Positions 17,732-27,666 are shown, counted from the first letter of the stretch. The stretch is DNA of 64,000 nucleotides from Listeria floridensis FSL S10-1187 (GCF_000525875.1 NZ_AODF01000024.1:1-64000), one strand, 5' to 3'. The notes: a model not told the origin generated them from the letters alone. A program made the numbers and translations.

Positions 17732-19099
17732 ATGGAGCAGGAAACAGTCATCATGAAAGAAAAGAAAGAAAAAGAAGCTTGGATTACGAAGACACATAAT
17801 GTCAGTCTTGAAGAAGTAAATAGCTCCATTGCGATTCCTAAAAATGCAGGTTTTTTCAAAAAACTACTCGCTTTTATGGGGCCGGGCTCACTCGTTGCAG
17901 TAGGTTACGTCGATCCGGGCAACTGGGCGACTTCGATTGCTGGGGGAGCGCGGTTTGGATATACACTTCTCAGCGTCATTTTACTTTCCAATTTAATTGC
18001 CATGTTTTTGCAGTCACTTTCCGCGAAACTGGGGATTGCAACCGGGAAAGATTTGGCACAGGCTACAAGAGCAGCTGTTGGGAAAAAAACGGCTGTGGTT
18101 TTGTGGATTTTAACGGAACTCGCGATCATAGCGACCGACATTGCCGAAGTAATTGGGTCAGCGATTGCGCTGAACTTGCTGTTTGGGATACCGCTCCTTG
18201 GTGGCGTTGCGATCACGACACTTGACGTCCTCTTGCTTTTGCTTTTGCAACGTAAAGGATTTCGGATCATCGAATCAATCGTTATTGTGCTCATGGCAAC
18301 AATCTTTGTCATTTTTGCATTCGAGATGGCAGCTTCGCATCCAAACGTATCTGCACTGCTTGAAGGCTATCTCCCTCATGCAGAAGTAGTAACGAATCCA
18401 GCGATGCTCTTTATCGCACTTGGGATTCTTGGTGCAACAGTTATGCCTCATAATCTGTATTTGCATTCATCGCTCGTTCAAACGCGTAAATATGAACGGA
18501 CGCCTAAAGGGAAACGAGAAGCTGTTCGATTTGCTAAGATCGACTCCACTTTTTCCCTAACCGTTGCTTTTGTTATTAATTCGATGATTTTGATTTTAGG
18601 CGCAGCCGCTTTCCACGGAACGGGACTAGATGTTTCGGAAATTGAAGGGGCTTATAAACTGCTTGGTCCAACACTTGGAATTGGGCTTGCTAGCACGCTT
18701 TTTGCTGTTGCTTTGCTTGCATCCGGGCAAAATTCAACCATCACAGGAACACTCAGCGGCCAAATCGTTATGGAAGGCTTTATTCATTTGCGAATGAAAC
18801 CTTGGCTAAGACGGGTTATAACAAGGCTTCTAGCTGTTATCCCTGTTTTCATTGTCACACTGATTTCCGGTGCAAAAGGAACCGGTTCGCTACTTCTGTG
18901 GAGCCAAGTGATTTTAAGTTTGCAATTACCGTTTGCCGTCGTTCCACTGGTGCTCTTTACAAGCAGCAAAAAGAAAATGGGCGAGTTTGCAAATTCAATT
19001 CCGGTGCAAATCATTGCTTGGATTGTAACAGCAGTTATCATAGCACTCAATATTTTCTTGCTCGGCTATATTTTCATTACTGGACAAGATTTAGGTTAA
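17732..19099 (+). CDS. mntH: Nramp-family manganese transporter MntH
   Basis: Proton-coupled divalent metal importer, 455 residues, about 11 membrane segments. The first-segment metal motif is VDPGNWAT and the sixth-segment motif is MPHNLYLHS, both complete. Conserved GQNSTITGTL is present. The cytoplasmic N-tail is about 45 residues. The start is ATG with AAGGA upstream. Single gene between two terminators, with a candidate MntR operator ahead. Confidence 0.93.
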   Translation: MEQETVIMKEKKEKEAWITKTHNVSLEEVNSSIAIPKNAGFFKKLLAFMGPGSLVAVGYVDPGNWATSIAGGARFGYTLLSVILLSNLIAMFLQSLSAKLGIATGKDLAQATRAAVGKKTAVVLWILTELAIIATDIAEVIGSAIALNLLFGIPLLGGVAITTLDVLLLLLLQRKGFRIIESIVIVLMATIFVIFAFEMAASHPNVSALLEGYLPHAEVVTNPAMLFIALGILGATVMPHNLYLHSSLVQTRKYERTPKGKREAVRFAKIDSTFSLTVAFVINSMILILGAAAFHGTGLDVSEIEGAYKLLGPTLGIGLASTLFAVALLASGQNSTITGTLSGQIVMEGFIHLRMKPWLRRVITRLLAVIPVFIVTLISGAKGTGSLLLWSQVILSLQLPFAVVPLVLFTSSKKKMGEFANSIPVQIIAWIVTAVIIALNIFLLGYIFITGQDLG

Positions 19100-19127
19100 A
19101 AATCACGCGAAAACGCGTGATTTTTTT
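19098..19127 (+). terminator. mntH terminator
   Basis: AAATCACGCG pairs with CGCGTGATTT around AAAA, followed by a T run. Confidence 0.9.
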
Positions 19128-19214
19128 ATGCCAAAAAATTTCAAAAGAACAATTAAGCCTTTTCATTTAGATTATCCCGCCATCTAAATCGCTTTCACTG
19201 GCTCTTTACAAGAC

Positions 19215-19337
19215 TTGCTAAATCAATCGAGAGGCGTATAATGAATTTGATTATTGCGCTTTTAAAAAGCCGCAGCTTGATTTGCTTATCAATTTCACAC
19301 AGCTTAGCGAGTTTTTGCTTCGTCTGTTTAAAAGCGC
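19215..19337 (+). promoter_or_regulatory. promoter and structured leader of the aquaporin gene
   Basis: TTGCTA (19215-19220), a 16-bp spacer and TATAAT (19237-19242). The leader of about 130 bases holds a perfect 11-bp inverted repeat, GCGCTTTTAAA at 19256-19266 and TTTAAAAGCGC at 19327-19337, enclosing 60 bases. No known riboswitch class is recognised. Confidence 0.5.
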
Positions 19338-19382
19338 TCCGTAAAGTTTTTTGTGAAATTCTAAGCAAATGGAGGAATTAAA

Positions 19383-20114
19383 TTGGATTACACACTGATG
19401 ACGCGCTTACTGGCCGAATTTTTTGGAACCGCCTTACTCATTATCTTAGGTAACGGTGCAGTAGCAAATGTTGATTTAAAAGGAACGAAAGGGTTTGGCA
19501 GCGACTGGATGCTAATAGCTGTTGGTTACGGCTGCGGGGTTATGATTCCAGCGATGATGTTTGGTGGCATAAGCGGCAACCACATTAACCCGGCCTTCAC
19601 GATCGGACTAGCTGTAGCAGGACTTTTCCCGTGGGCAGAAGTTGTACCTTACATTATCGCGCAATTTGCAGGTGCCATGGTTGGTCAGCTAATCGTGGTG
19701 GCTTGTTATAAACCTTACTATGATCAAACGACTTCGCCAGATCATATCTTAGGAACCTTTTCGACGATTAATGCTGTGCGAAGCAAAACGAATGGGTTTA
19801 TAAACGAATTTGTCGGCTCGTTTGTACTTTTCTTCGGCGCACTTGGCATCACAAAAGCACCTTTTTTTGCAGATAACTTAGGAACAGCCCATTTAGCGCT
19901 TGGTTTCCTTGTTTGGACACTCGTAGCTTCCCTTGGCGGGCCAACAGGGCCTGGACTGAACCCTGCGAGGGATCTAGGGCCGCGGATTCTTCATGCGCTT
20001 CTTCCACTGAAACATAAAGGAAGTTCAGAATGGAGTTATGCCTGGATTCCAGTTGTTGCTCCGATTTTAGCGGGGATACTTGCAGTTCTTCTTTATCAAG
20101 TTGTCTTTTTATAA
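19383..20114 (+). CDS. MIP-family aquaglyceroporin
   Basis: Membrane channel of 243 residues with six membrane segments and two half-helix NPA motifs: NHINPAFTIG near residue 68 and GLNPARDLGPR near residue 196. Glycerol facilitator-like (GlpF/PduF type), passing glycerol or small polyols. The start is TTG at 19383, seven bases after GGAGG. No glycerol kinase gene is adjacent, so the substrate is open. Confidence 0.88.
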   Translation: MDYTLMTRLLAEFFGTALLIILGNGAVANVDLKGTKGFGSDWMLIAVGYGCGVMIPAMMFGGISGNHINPAFTIGLAVAGLFPWAEVVPYIIAQFAGAMVGQLIVVACYKPYYDQTTSPDHILGTFSTINAVRSKTNGFINEFVGSFVLFFGALGITKAPFFADNLGTAHLALGFLVWTLVASLGGPTGPGLNPARDLGPRILHALLPLKHKGSSEWSYAWIPVVAPILAGILAVLLYQVVFL

Positions 20115-20122
20115 AATAAGTC

Positions 20123-20165
20123 AGAAGCCGACCAAGTGAAAACTTTGTCTGCTTCTTTTTTTATA
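20123..20165 (+). terminator. aquaporin gene terminator
   Basis: Imperfect hairpin AGAAGC-GAC-AGT pairing with ACT-GTC-GCTTCT, then seven T. Confidence 0.7.
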
Positions 20166-20206
20166 GTAAAATAAAGAAGAATGAATCGAAGAAAGGGGGG
20201 ATTCTT

Positions 20207-21097
20207 ATGGGCAACTATTTAGAAATCCCAAATTTAAATAAAGAATTCCCGTTTCGTGTCTTTACAAATGACGGAGAAGTACTGGTATATCCGCATTGGC
20301 ATAAAGAAATTGAATTAATTTATGTGATTCACGGCAGTCTCAATCTTGGCATCAATGATGTTCCGATTGAACTTCATGCCGGTGAAATCCAAATCATTAA
20401 CGGTGGTGACGTTCACTATTTCCTAGCATCGCCAAACAGCGAACGAATCGTGATTCAATTTGATTTGGCCTTATTTCAAGCAGAAGATTTATTAAACCAA
20501 ACGGACACAAATTTACGAAAGCTCTTTTCCGAGCGCGCCTTACTCAGCCGAACGTGGGGCGAACAAATTGAACAGCAAGTCGGCCGGCTGATCCAAGAAA
20601 TGCTTCTCGAAAGTGAAGCCAAACAAGCCGGCCACCTGTATTCGATCAAAGCTAAACTATTCGAGCTGATTACGCTGATGTACCGCAGTTTCCCAACAGA
20701 ACCAAGTAAGCAAAAAAGCGTGCTGCGTGACGACATTGTGCTGAAATCGCAAGAAACACTTGAAAAACTGGATGAAATTTTTTCTTATGTCGAAGCGAAC
20801 TATCAAAATCCGATTACGCTTCAAGAAGTGGCAGATGAGATCGGATTCAGCAGCTATTATTTTACAAAGTTCTTTAAGCGTAATGCTGGGATGACTTTTG
20901 TGACGTTTTTGAATGATTATCGTTTGAATAAAGCAAAATGGATTTTACTGAATGAAGAAATTCCAATTATCGAAGTAGCTGAAAAAGTCGGATTCAGCAG
21001 TGTGAAGACCTTTCATCACACGTTTAAGCGGGCAATGGGGATGGCGCCGCTGAAATATAGGAAGACAATATACGGGAATAATCGGACAAGAAAGTAG
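20207..21097 (+). CDS. AraC-family transcriptional regulator
   Basis: A 296-residue regulator. The N-terminal cupin sensor domain contains HWHKEIELIYVIHGSL and a second HFF/DVHYF strand; the C-terminal double helix-turn-helix runs from about residue 195 (ITLQEVADEIGFSSYYFTKFFKR, then IIEVAEKVGFSSVKTFHHTFKR). It lies just upstream of, and in line with, the four-gene catabolic operon and probably activates it in response to a sugar or polyol. ATG with a GGGGGG ribosome site. Confidence 0.9.
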   Translation: MGNYLEIPNLNKEFPFRVFTNDGEVLVYPHWHKEIELIYVIHGSLNLGINDVPIELHAGEIQIINGGDVHYFLASPNSERIVIQFDLALFQAEDLLNQTDTNLRKLFSERALLSRTWGEQIEQQVGRLIQEMLLESEAKQAGHLYSIKAKLFELITLMYRSFPTEPSKQKSVLRDDIVLKSQETLEKLDEIFSYVEANYQNPITLQEVADEIGFSSYYFTKFFKRNAGMTFVTFLNDYRLNKAKWILLNEEIPIIEVAEKVGFSSVKTFHHTFKRAMGMAPLKYRKTIYGNNRTRK

Positions 21098-21110
21098 GAC
21101 GAAATTCCGC

Positions 21111-21147
21111 CATTTGTTTTGTATGATTAAGCTATACAAAACGAATG
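21111..21147 (+). repeat. 14-bp inverted repeat ahead of the catabolic operon
   Basis: CATTTGTTTTGTAT (21111-21124) and ATACAAAACGAATG (21134-21147) pair with one mismatch across 9 bases. It is followed by GGGG and seven T just before the first start codon. It may be an operator for the AraC protein or a weak terminator of its gene. Confidence 0.6.
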
Positions 21148-21159
21148 GGGGATTTTTTT

Positions 21160-22230
21160 ATGAAAGTAGGAATTATTGGCTGCGGCGGGATTGCAAACGG
21201 TAAACATATGCCAAGTTTGAAACAAGTGGAAGGCGTGGAAATGGTCGCTTTCTGTGATACGATTCCAGAACGTGCGGAGCAGGCGAAACGTGATTTTGGA
21301 AGTAAAAATGCAAGCGTATACACAGATTATCGTGAGCTTTTAAAGGATTCGGAGATTGAAGTCGTGCATGTTTGTACGCCAAATATTTCGCACGCAGAAA
21401 TTACGATTGCTTCGCTTTATGCGGATAAACATGTGATGTGTGAAAAACCGATGGCAAAAACGGCCGAAGAAGCAAGAGCGATGATTGAGGCAAGGGATGC
21501 AACCGGAAAGAAACTTACGATCGGCTATCAAAACCGCTTTCGCAAGGATTCAAGTTTCCTACATGCGATCTGTGCCGAGGAACGGCTTGGCGAAATTTAT
21601 TATGCAAAAGCAAAAGCAATCAGACGTCGTGCTGTGCCGACATGGGGTGTCTTTTTGGACGAGGAAGCACAAGGTGGTGGACCGCTTATTGATATTGGAA
21701 CGCATGCGCTTGATTTGACGCTTTGGATGATGCAAAATTACAAACCGAAATATGTGGTAGGAAATAGCTATCATAAACTTTCTCAAACTAAAAATGCTGC
21801 AAATGCTTGGGGAGCTTGGGACCCAGAAAAATTCACGGTCGAAGATTCGGCTTTTGGTTTTATTACGATGGAAAATGGGGCGACGATTGTGCTTGAATCG
21901 AGCTGGGCGCTTAACTCGCTTGATGTTGGCGAAGCAAAAACGACGCTTTGCGGAACTCTTGGCGGAGCAGATATGGAAGATGGGCTGCGGATAAACGGGG
22001 AAGAGCACGGCTTGACTTATACGAAGCATGTGGATCTTGAAACTGGCGGAGTGGATTTTTATGACGGAGCGGGCGAAACAGCAGAACTGCTTGAAGCAAA
22101 AGCTTGGATTGATGCGGTACGAAATGACAAGGAACCAGTTGTGAAACCGGAGGAGGCACTTGTTGTAACGGAAATTTTGGAAGCAATTTATAAGTCGTCG
22201 CAAACGGGAGAACCCGTATTTTTCAAATAG
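21160..22230 (+). CDS. Gfo/Idh/MocA family oxidoreductase
   Basis: NAD(P)-dependent sugar or inositol dehydrogenase, about 356 residues. The Rossmann GxGGIA motif (GIIGCGGIANGKHM) is at the start, CEKPMAKT carries the EKP motif near residue 96, and GGGPLIDIGTHALDL carries the catalytic DxxxH. ATG at 21160 is 7 bases after GGGGGA; an upstream ATG at 21145 has no ribosome site. First gene of an operon with a ThuA-like protein, a TIM-barrel isomerase and a second dehydrogenase. Confidence 0.9.
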   Translation: MKVGIIGCGGIANGKHMPSLKQVEGVEMVAFCDTIPERAEQAKRDFGSKNASVYTDYRELLKDSEIEVVHVCTPNISHAEITIASLYADKHVMCEKPMAKTAEEARAMIEARDATGKKLTIGYQNRFRKDSSFLHAICAEERLGEIYYAKAKAIRRRAVPTWGVFLDEEAQGGGPLIDIGTHALDLTLWMMQNYKPKYVVGNSYHKLSQTKNAANAWGAWDPEKFTVEDSAFGFITMENGATIVLESSWALNSLDVGEAKTTLCGTLGGADMEDGLRINGEEHGLTYTKHVDLETGGVDFYDGAGETAELLEAKAWIDAVRNDKEPVVKPEEALVVTEILEAIYKSSQTGEPVFFK

Positions 22231-22245
22231 AAAGGGATGGTTAGG

Positions 22246-22980
22246 ATGGTACATGTAACGGTTTGGAATGAATTTCGTCATGAACAGGAAAGCGAATTAG
22301 TTCGCAAGGTTTATCCGGCAGGGATACACGGGCAACTGGCTGTTTTTTTAGAAAAAGCGGGTTTTCACACAAAGACGGCAACGCTCGATCAGCCAGAACA
22401 TGGACTGACGGAAGCGGTTTTGAGTGAAACGGATGTGTTGATCTGGTGGGGACATATGGCGCACGGCGAAGTGGCGGATGAAATTGTGGAACGTGTAAAG
22501 CATCATGTTCTTCGTGGAATGGGGCTTGTTGTCCTTCATTCTGGTCATATGTCAAAGATTTTTATGAGTTTGATGGGAACGAGCTGTGACCTCAAGTGGC
22601 GTGAAGCGGATGAAAAGGAACGGATTTTTGTGGTTGATCCAAGTCACGAAATTGCGAGCGGTATTCCGGAAGCGTTTGAGCTTGAAAAGGAAGAAATGTA
22701 CGGCGAATATTTTGATGTGCCTGCGCCGGATGAAACCATTTTTCTAAGTTGGTTTGAAGGTGGGAATGTCTTCCGTAGCGGGCTGACATATAGACGCGGC
22801 AATGGGCGGATTTTCTACTTTCAGCCGGGACATGAATCCTATCCGACTTATTATAATGAAAATGTACAGAAAGTCATTATTAACGGCGTAAACTGGTGCA
22901 GCAAGGGCAACCGTGCTTATCCAACTTATGGGCATGAAGAAGCGGTTTATCCGATTGGAAAGGGGACAAATGAACAATGA
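22246..22980 (+). CDS. ThuA-domain protein (trehalose/disaccharide utilization type)
   Basis: A 244-residue ThuA family protein with a class I glutamine-amidotransferase-like fold. Characteristic blocks are [10 protein letters not shown] at the start, [14 protein letters not shown] and [12 protein letters not shown] in the centre, and [14 protein letters not shown] near the end. In rhizobia ThuA acts with a ThuB dehydrogenase in conversion of keto-sugars, which matches the adjoining Gfo/Idh genes. ATG at 22246 is preceded by AAAGGGATGG; it overlaps the next gene by four bases. Confidence 0.88.
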   Translation: MVHVTVWNEFRHEQESELVRKVYPAGIHGQLAVFLEKAGFHTKTATLDQPEHGLTEAVLSETDVLIWWGHMAHGEVADEIVERVKHHVLRGMGLVVLHSGHMSKIFMSLMGTSCDLKWREADEKERIFVVDPSHEIASGIPEAFELEKEEMYGEYFDVPAPDETIFLSWFEGGNVFRSGLTYRRGNGRIFYFQPGHESYPTYYNENVQKVIINGVNWCSKGNRAYPTYGHEEAVYPIGKGTNEQ

Positions 22981-23945
22981 AATTAGGCGTGTTTACACCG
23001 CTTTTTGCGGATTTAAGTTTAGATGAAATGCTTGAAAAGGTGTCCAATGCAGGGCTTGACGCGGTTGAAATCGGCACGGGAGGAAATCCGGGAAATGCCC
23101 ATTGCAATACGGATGAGCTTCTTGAAAGTGAAGCGGCTCGGGAAGCTTATCTTTCGAAGTTTGCTGAAAAAGGAATTACGATCAGCGCACTAAGCTGCCA
23201 TGATAACCCGATTTCGCCGGTCAAGGAGGAGCGCGAACAAGCGGACTTGATTTTGCGTAAGACGATCAAACTCGCAGCGCTCCTAGGGGTTCCGGTTGTG
23301 AATACTTTCTCGGGAACGGCTGGCGATAGCGACAGCGCGACAGCACCTAACTGGCCGGTGATTCCATGGCCGACGGTTTATAGCGATATGAAGGCTTGGC
23401 AGTGGGAAGAAAAACTAATTCCGTACTGGAAAGAGATCGGCAAGTTAGCAGAAGATGCCGGTGTGAAAATCGGGATAGAGCTTCACGGCGGATTTTTGTG
23501 TCATACGCCATATACAATCTTGAAACTGCGTGAAGAAACTTGTGATGCGATCGGCGCCAATTTAGACCCAAGTCATCTTTGGTGGCAAGGGATTGACCCG
23601 GTTGCTGCAATCAAAATTCTCGGGGAACAAGGAGCGATTCATCATTTTCATGCAAAAGATACGTATCTCGATCAAGATAATGTCAATATGTATGGCTTAA
23701 CGGATATGCAACCTTATGGGGATGTGAAAACACGTGCTTGGACGTTCCGTTCGGTCGGTTGTGGTCACAGTTTGGCGGAATGGTCTGAAATGATGAGTGC
23801 GCTTCGGACTTATGGATACGATTATGTGGTGAGTATTGAACATGAAGATCCGCTGATGTCGATTGATGAAGGTTTTAATCGCGCGGCTTCTAATTTGAAA
23901 TCAATTTTAATACGCGAAACCCCAGCAGATATGTGGTGGGCATAG
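22977..23945 (+). CDS. sugar phosphate isomerase/epimerase family protein
   Basis: A 322-residue xylose-isomerase-like TIM barrel (IolE/IolI class). Likely metal ligands are the Glu in [10 protein letters not shown], the Asp and His in [11 protein letters not shown], the His in HFHAKDTY and the Glu in [12 protein letters not shown] overlap with the thuA-like gene shows coupling. Substrate is probably a keto-sugar or keto-inositol made by a neighbouring dehydrogenase. Confidence 0.88.
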   Translation: MKLGVFTPLFADLSLDEMLEKVSNAGLDAVEIGTGGNPGNAHCNTDELLESEAAREAYLSKFAEKGITISALSCHDNPISPVKEEREQADLILRKTIKLAALLGVPVVNTFSGTAGDSDSATAPNWPVIPWPTVYSDMKAWQWEEKLIPYWKEIGKLAEDAGVKIGIELHGGFLCHTPYTILKLREETCDAIGANLDPSHLWWQGIDPVAAIKILGEQGAIHHFHAKDTYLDQDNVNMYGLTDMQPYGDVKTRAWTFRSVGCGHSLAEWSEMMSALRTYGYDYVVSIEHEDPLMSIDEGFNRAASNLKSILIRETPADMWWA

Positions 23946-23964
23946 GGAAGGAGGATCTTAAAAA

Positions 23965-25020
23965 ATGAAAAAGATTCGGTTGGTAATTATCGGATTCGGC
24001 GGCATGGGCAGTTATCATGTGGAGCTTGCGGGAGCGAGCAAGGATGTCGAAATTCTTGGTGCTTACGATATTGATGCGGTAAAGCAAGCGGAAATTAAAA
24101 GGCGCGGACTTAAAGCTTATGCGGACTATGAAGCGGTTTTGGCGGACTCAGAAGCGGATGCTGTTTTGATTGCAACACCGAATGATGTGCATAAAGACTT
24201 GGCAATTCAAGCGCTTAAAGCAGGGAAACATGTTCTTTCTGAAAAGCCAGTCACGATTGCAAGTGCAGAGTTAGAAGAGATTCTAGCGGTTGCTGAACAG
24301 ACCGGAAAAACTTTTATGGTGCATCAGAATCGGCGCTGGGATGAGGATTTCTTGATGGTAAGACGGATGAACCGAGAGAAAACGATTGGTGAAATTTTTC
24401 AGATTGAATCGCGTGTGCAAGGTGCTAATGGTATCCCGGGAGATTGGCGTCATTTGAAGGCTCAAGGTGGCGGAATGTTACTTGATTGGGGTGTACATCT
24501 GCTCGATCAACTACTCTTTATGGTGGATTCTAAAATAGCAAGTGTCTCAGCTGATTTAAGTTATGTGCTTGGTGATGAAGTGGATGACGGATTTAGCAGT
24601 ACGATTCGGTTTGAAAATGGTGTGACGGCTTTGATTGAAGTTGGGACGACAAACTTCATTAAATTGCCACGCTGGTATTTGAAAGGGACATCTGGAACGG
24701 CGGTGATTGAAGATTGGGATTTAAGTGGTTCGATTGTGAAAATGGTGGATACGGCAGAAAAAGTCCAGCCGGTGCCGATTAAAGCGGGACAAGGTTTGAC
24801 TAAAACAATGGCACCGCCGCATGAGGATGCTGTCGAACAGCTCGAATTACCAAAACCGGATGTGTTAGAGCAAAGCTTGTATGATAATTTCGGGGACGTC
24901 ATTTTAGGGAAAGCAGAACCGATGATTCAGAATAAAGAAGTCCTTCGTGTACTTCGTTTGATTGAGGCAATTTTTAAAGCAGCTGAATCAAATGAAGTCG
25001 TGAAGGGATTCGACAAATAA
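23965..25020 (+). CDS. Gfo/Idh/MocA family oxidoreductase
   Basis: Second NAD(P)-dependent dehydrogenase of the operon, 351 residues. Rossmann motif IIGFGGMGSYH, SEKPVT at about residue 93, and GGGMLLDWGVHLLDQ with the catalytic Asp and His. It is not a recent duplicate of the first: overall similarity is low. ATG with GGAGG upstream; a perfect palindromic terminator follows. Confidence 0.9.
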   Translation: MKKIRLVIIGFGGMGSYHVELAGASKDVEILGAYDIDAVKQAEIKRRGLKAYADYEAVLADSEADAVLIATPNDVHKDLAIQALKAGKHVLSEKPVTIASAELEEILAVAEQTGKTFMVHQNRRWDEDFLMVRRMNREKTIGEIFQIESRVQGANGIPGDWRHLKAQGGGMLLDWGVHLLDQLLFMVDSKIASVSADLSYVLGDEVDDGFSSTIRFENGVTALIEVGTTNFIKLPRWYLKGTSGTAVIEDWDLSGSIVKMVDTAEKVQPVPIKAGQGLTKTMAPPHEDAVEQLELPKPDVLEQSLYDNFGDVILGKAEPMIQNKEVLRVLRLIEAIFKAAESNEVVKGFDK

Positions 25021-25046
25021 AAAGAGCTGCCGCGGCAGCTCTTTTT
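25018..25046 (+). terminator. bidirectional palindromic terminator
   Basis: AAAAAGAGCTGCC and GGCAGCTCTTTTT form a perfect palindrome that can end both the operon and the convergent ykoS-like gene. Confidence 0.9.
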
Positions 25047-26727
25047 ATTTTGCTCGATAAAGATAGATTTTCCAGTAGGAAGCACTGTCGCTGAATGAGC
25101 GTTCAAATTGCAAACCGGTTTGTGGCGCGTTTTCGATTGGAACACTCGAAAGAATGTACTTTCCGCCTAACTTTTTAAATTGAGCGATGTTAAGTGACAA
25201 GTGGTGAATTCGTTTTTGTGAGTTTTTACTGTATAAATATTTTTTTCCAAGTTCGGAAGAAAATAAGTAGCAGCGGTTGCCCCAACCATCATAATAATCT
25301 TTCAGCGATTTGCTTTTTTCTAGTTCAGGTGCGATTATTTTACGAAATTCACGTTTATACTTGAGCGGGTAAGCATTGACATAGCCATCAACGGTATAAA
25401 ACCCGCTTTCTTGAGAAATGGCAGGATGAAGTCCGATACTGCCAACTCGGTAGCTATCTTGAGGTTTTCCAATGTAATTTTTAATTTCCTGCATTTGCTT
25501 TTCAGCATAAAATTGATTAATTGTTGGCGTAGCCGTCGGATAACGGTAATAAATTTCAGGATTATAAACAAAGCAAACAATAATCTGCAAGGCAACGAGA
25601 ACATAGGCTGCTTTCTTAAGCAGTGAATTGATTTGAGCAAGATAAACGAGAGCTAAAACAAATAAACTGTAAAAAATTAAAGGGTGCAAAAAGTGAAAAC
25701 GAGAAAAATTAAATTCGCGTAGTAAAACGAAATTATTTTTTAGCGGGGCCCAAGCTTCGTTCCACCAAAAACCATACCAAAACGATAGAGCCAGGTTAAA
25801 TAAAAATAAGCCGATAAACAGTTTTTGGGTTTTCCATTCTTTTCGAACAATGATTAAAATAAAAGTGATAAGTATAGTCGGTAAAATAATCCACCAAGAA
25901 ATAGTTTGATCATGCGTATGCCCGAAAACAAAATTTTTCAATGATAAAATGACAGAATGTGAAAATGATTGTTTGGGTACTTCAAATTCAGTGCGCGAAT
26001 CAGGCGGACCACCAATGAACATGGTATAAATAAAGCGATAATTAACAACCAAATACATCAACGTCATATAAAGCGCACTTGCTAAAAAACGGATATTAAA
26101 TTGTTTTTTCTTAATCCAGTCAAACAAGAATAAAATAAAGATGCCGCATAAAAAGAAGCAAAACCCCAAAATAAAGCTGGAATAGAAGGGGAGCAAAGTC
26201 AAAATAAATATATGCGAAACTCTTTTTTTTCCGCTACGAATATTCAAGAAAGCCCAAAGTGCAAGCGGCATTCCGAGTGTGCTAAGCATTCCTGATGGCC
26301 AAAATGGTGTGAGTGCAAAGGTCAGTGAAGCGAAAGCAGCGAGCGGTAAAAATTTATTTTCTTTTACAAGATAATCACGCGCCAAAAGGTACATTCCTAA
26401 AAAGGCAAAAACTCGTGTTATCAGCTGACTGATGAAAAAGGCAGTTGGGGTATTGAAAAGCGCATAAAGCCAAACGATACCAACAAACTCAGAGTCAAAA
26501 ATATCGCGCGAAGGTGCGCCGCCCATAATTTGTGGAATATTGGCAGTTCCAACTTCTGCTGTGTAATTTCCGCTGTTAAGTAGCATTTTGTACCAAGCCA
26601 CATTCGAATCCAAATTATCATGAATTCGTACATGACTATTCCCACCAAGTACAAAGAGCGGCAACATGAATAAGAAAAGAAGCAGAAGTGTAATGATGAG
26701 TGTTTTTTTATCTAATCTTTTTATCAT
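25045..26727 (-). CDS. polytopic membrane protein, YkoS/DUF6044-like
   Basis: A protein of 560 residues with about 12 membrane segments and a C-terminal soluble domain of roughly 170 residues. The first external loop reads VRIHDNLDSNVAWYK, an Asp-rich loop as in GT-C-fold glycosyltransferases and in Bacillus YkoS. Role unknown; transfer of a lipid-linked sugar is possible. ATG at 26727 follows GGAGGAG by five bases, better than the ATG at 26751. The final stop lies within the shared terminator. Confidence 0.7.
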   Translation of the reverse strand: MIKRLDKKTLIITLLLLFLFMLPLFVLGGNSHVRIHDNLDSNVAWYKMLLNSGNYTAEVGTANIPQIMGGAPSRDIFDSEFVGIVWLYALFNTPTAFFISQLITRVFAFLGMYLLARDYLVKENKFLPLAAFASLTFALTPFWPSGMLSTLGMPLALWAFLNIRSGKKRVSHIFILTLLPFYSSFILGFCFFLCGIFILFLFDWIKKKQFNIRFLASALYMTLMYLVVNYRFIYTMFIGGPPDSRTEFEVPKQSFSHSVILSLKNFVFGHTHDQTISWWIILPTILITFILIIVRKEWKTQKLFIGLFLFNLALSFWYGFWWNEAWAPLKNNFVLLREFNFSRFHFLHPLIFYSLFVLALVYLAQINSLLKKAAYVLVALQIIVCFVYNPEIYYRYPTATPTINQFYAEKQMQEIKNYIGKPQDSYRVGSIGLHPAISQESGFYTVDGYVNAYPLKYKREFRKIIAPELEKSKSLKDYYDGWGNRCYLFSSELGKKYLYSKNSQKRIHHLSLNIAQFKKLGGKYILSSVPIENAPQTGLQFERSFSDSASYWKIYLYRAK

Positions 26728-26842
26728 AGCATCTCCTCCATTATTTATCATACATTCATTTTTTAGATAACACTACTAATAACATGTTGAGAAACTATAT
26801 TGTTAATTGTAGAAATTGTGAAAAAACAAGCAAGCTTTAAAA

Positions 26843-26871
26843 TTGAAAGCGCTTACTGCAAGCGGTATACT
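26843..26871 (+). promoter_or_regulatory. SDR promoter overlapped by a cre site
   Basis: TTGAAA (26843-26848), a 17-bp spacer and TATACT (26866-26871). TGAAAGCGCTTACT at 26844-26857 fits the CcpA cre consensus except for the last base. The overlap with -35 predicts catabolite repression. Confidence 0.65.
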
Positions 26872-26908
26872 CAAATTGTAGTAAACAATTTAAAGGGGGA
26901 GAATCAAC

Positions 26909-27657
26909 ATGGGTCGTTTAAGTGGAAAAGTAGCATTAATTACCGGAGCAGCACGCGGACAAGGGGCAGCAGAAGCTGAACTTTTTGCAAAAGAAGGTGC
27001 AAAGGTAATCATGACGGATTTGCAAGTGGAAGAGTTAAATAAATTGGCAGATCAAATTAAAGAAAATGGCGGTTCTGTATTGGCGCTTAAGCAAGATGTT
27101 TCGAGTGAAGAAGACTGGGAAAATGTTGTAGCTGAAGGAATAAAAGCGTTTGGGAAAATTGATATTCTCGTAAATAATGCGGGGATTTTAAGTTTTAAAA
27201 CGATTACGGAAATCAGTAAGGCAGAGTTTGAGAAAATAATGTCTATTAATACGACAGGAACTTTTCTCGGCATGAAATATGTGATTCCTAATATGCAGGA
27301 AAATGGTGGCGGTTCTATCGTAAATATTTCCTCGCTGTCAGGAATATATGGGGTTGGCGGAGCAGCTACAATTCCAGTAAAGGAGCTGTCCGAACACTTA
27401 CTAAAAATGCGGCGCTAGATTATGGTAAGGAATCAATTCGCGTAAACTCAGTTCATCCGGGTACAATTGATACTCCAATGCTTAAGGATGTTCTGCAAAC
27501 AACGGAAAGTAAAGAAGCGGCCGCATCAAGCGGTGCACTGCCTTATATTGGTCAACCAATTGATGTCGCTTATTGTGTGCTATTTCTTGCTTCTGATGAA
27601 GCTCGTTTTATCACAGGAGGCGAATACTTGGTTGATGGTGGAGCGCTTACAATGTAA
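26909..27657 (+). CDS. short-chain dehydrogenase/reductase, frameshifted
   Basis: SDR enzyme of about 249 residues once repaired. TGAARGQG is the cofactor loop, NNAGIL the NNAG motif and IVNISS carries the catalytic Ser. One T is missing near 27372: GGAGCAGCTACAATTCC should read GCTTACAATTCCAGTAAA to give the YxxxK motif (YNSSK). The change removes the catalytic Tyr and Lys. The rest (DYGKESIRVNSVHPGTIDTP to VDGGALTM) lies in the shifted frame to the TAA at 27655. Unlike most breaks here this is not in a long homopolymer, so a real mutation is more likely. Confidence 0.8.
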
Positions 27658-27666
27658 TCATAAATC

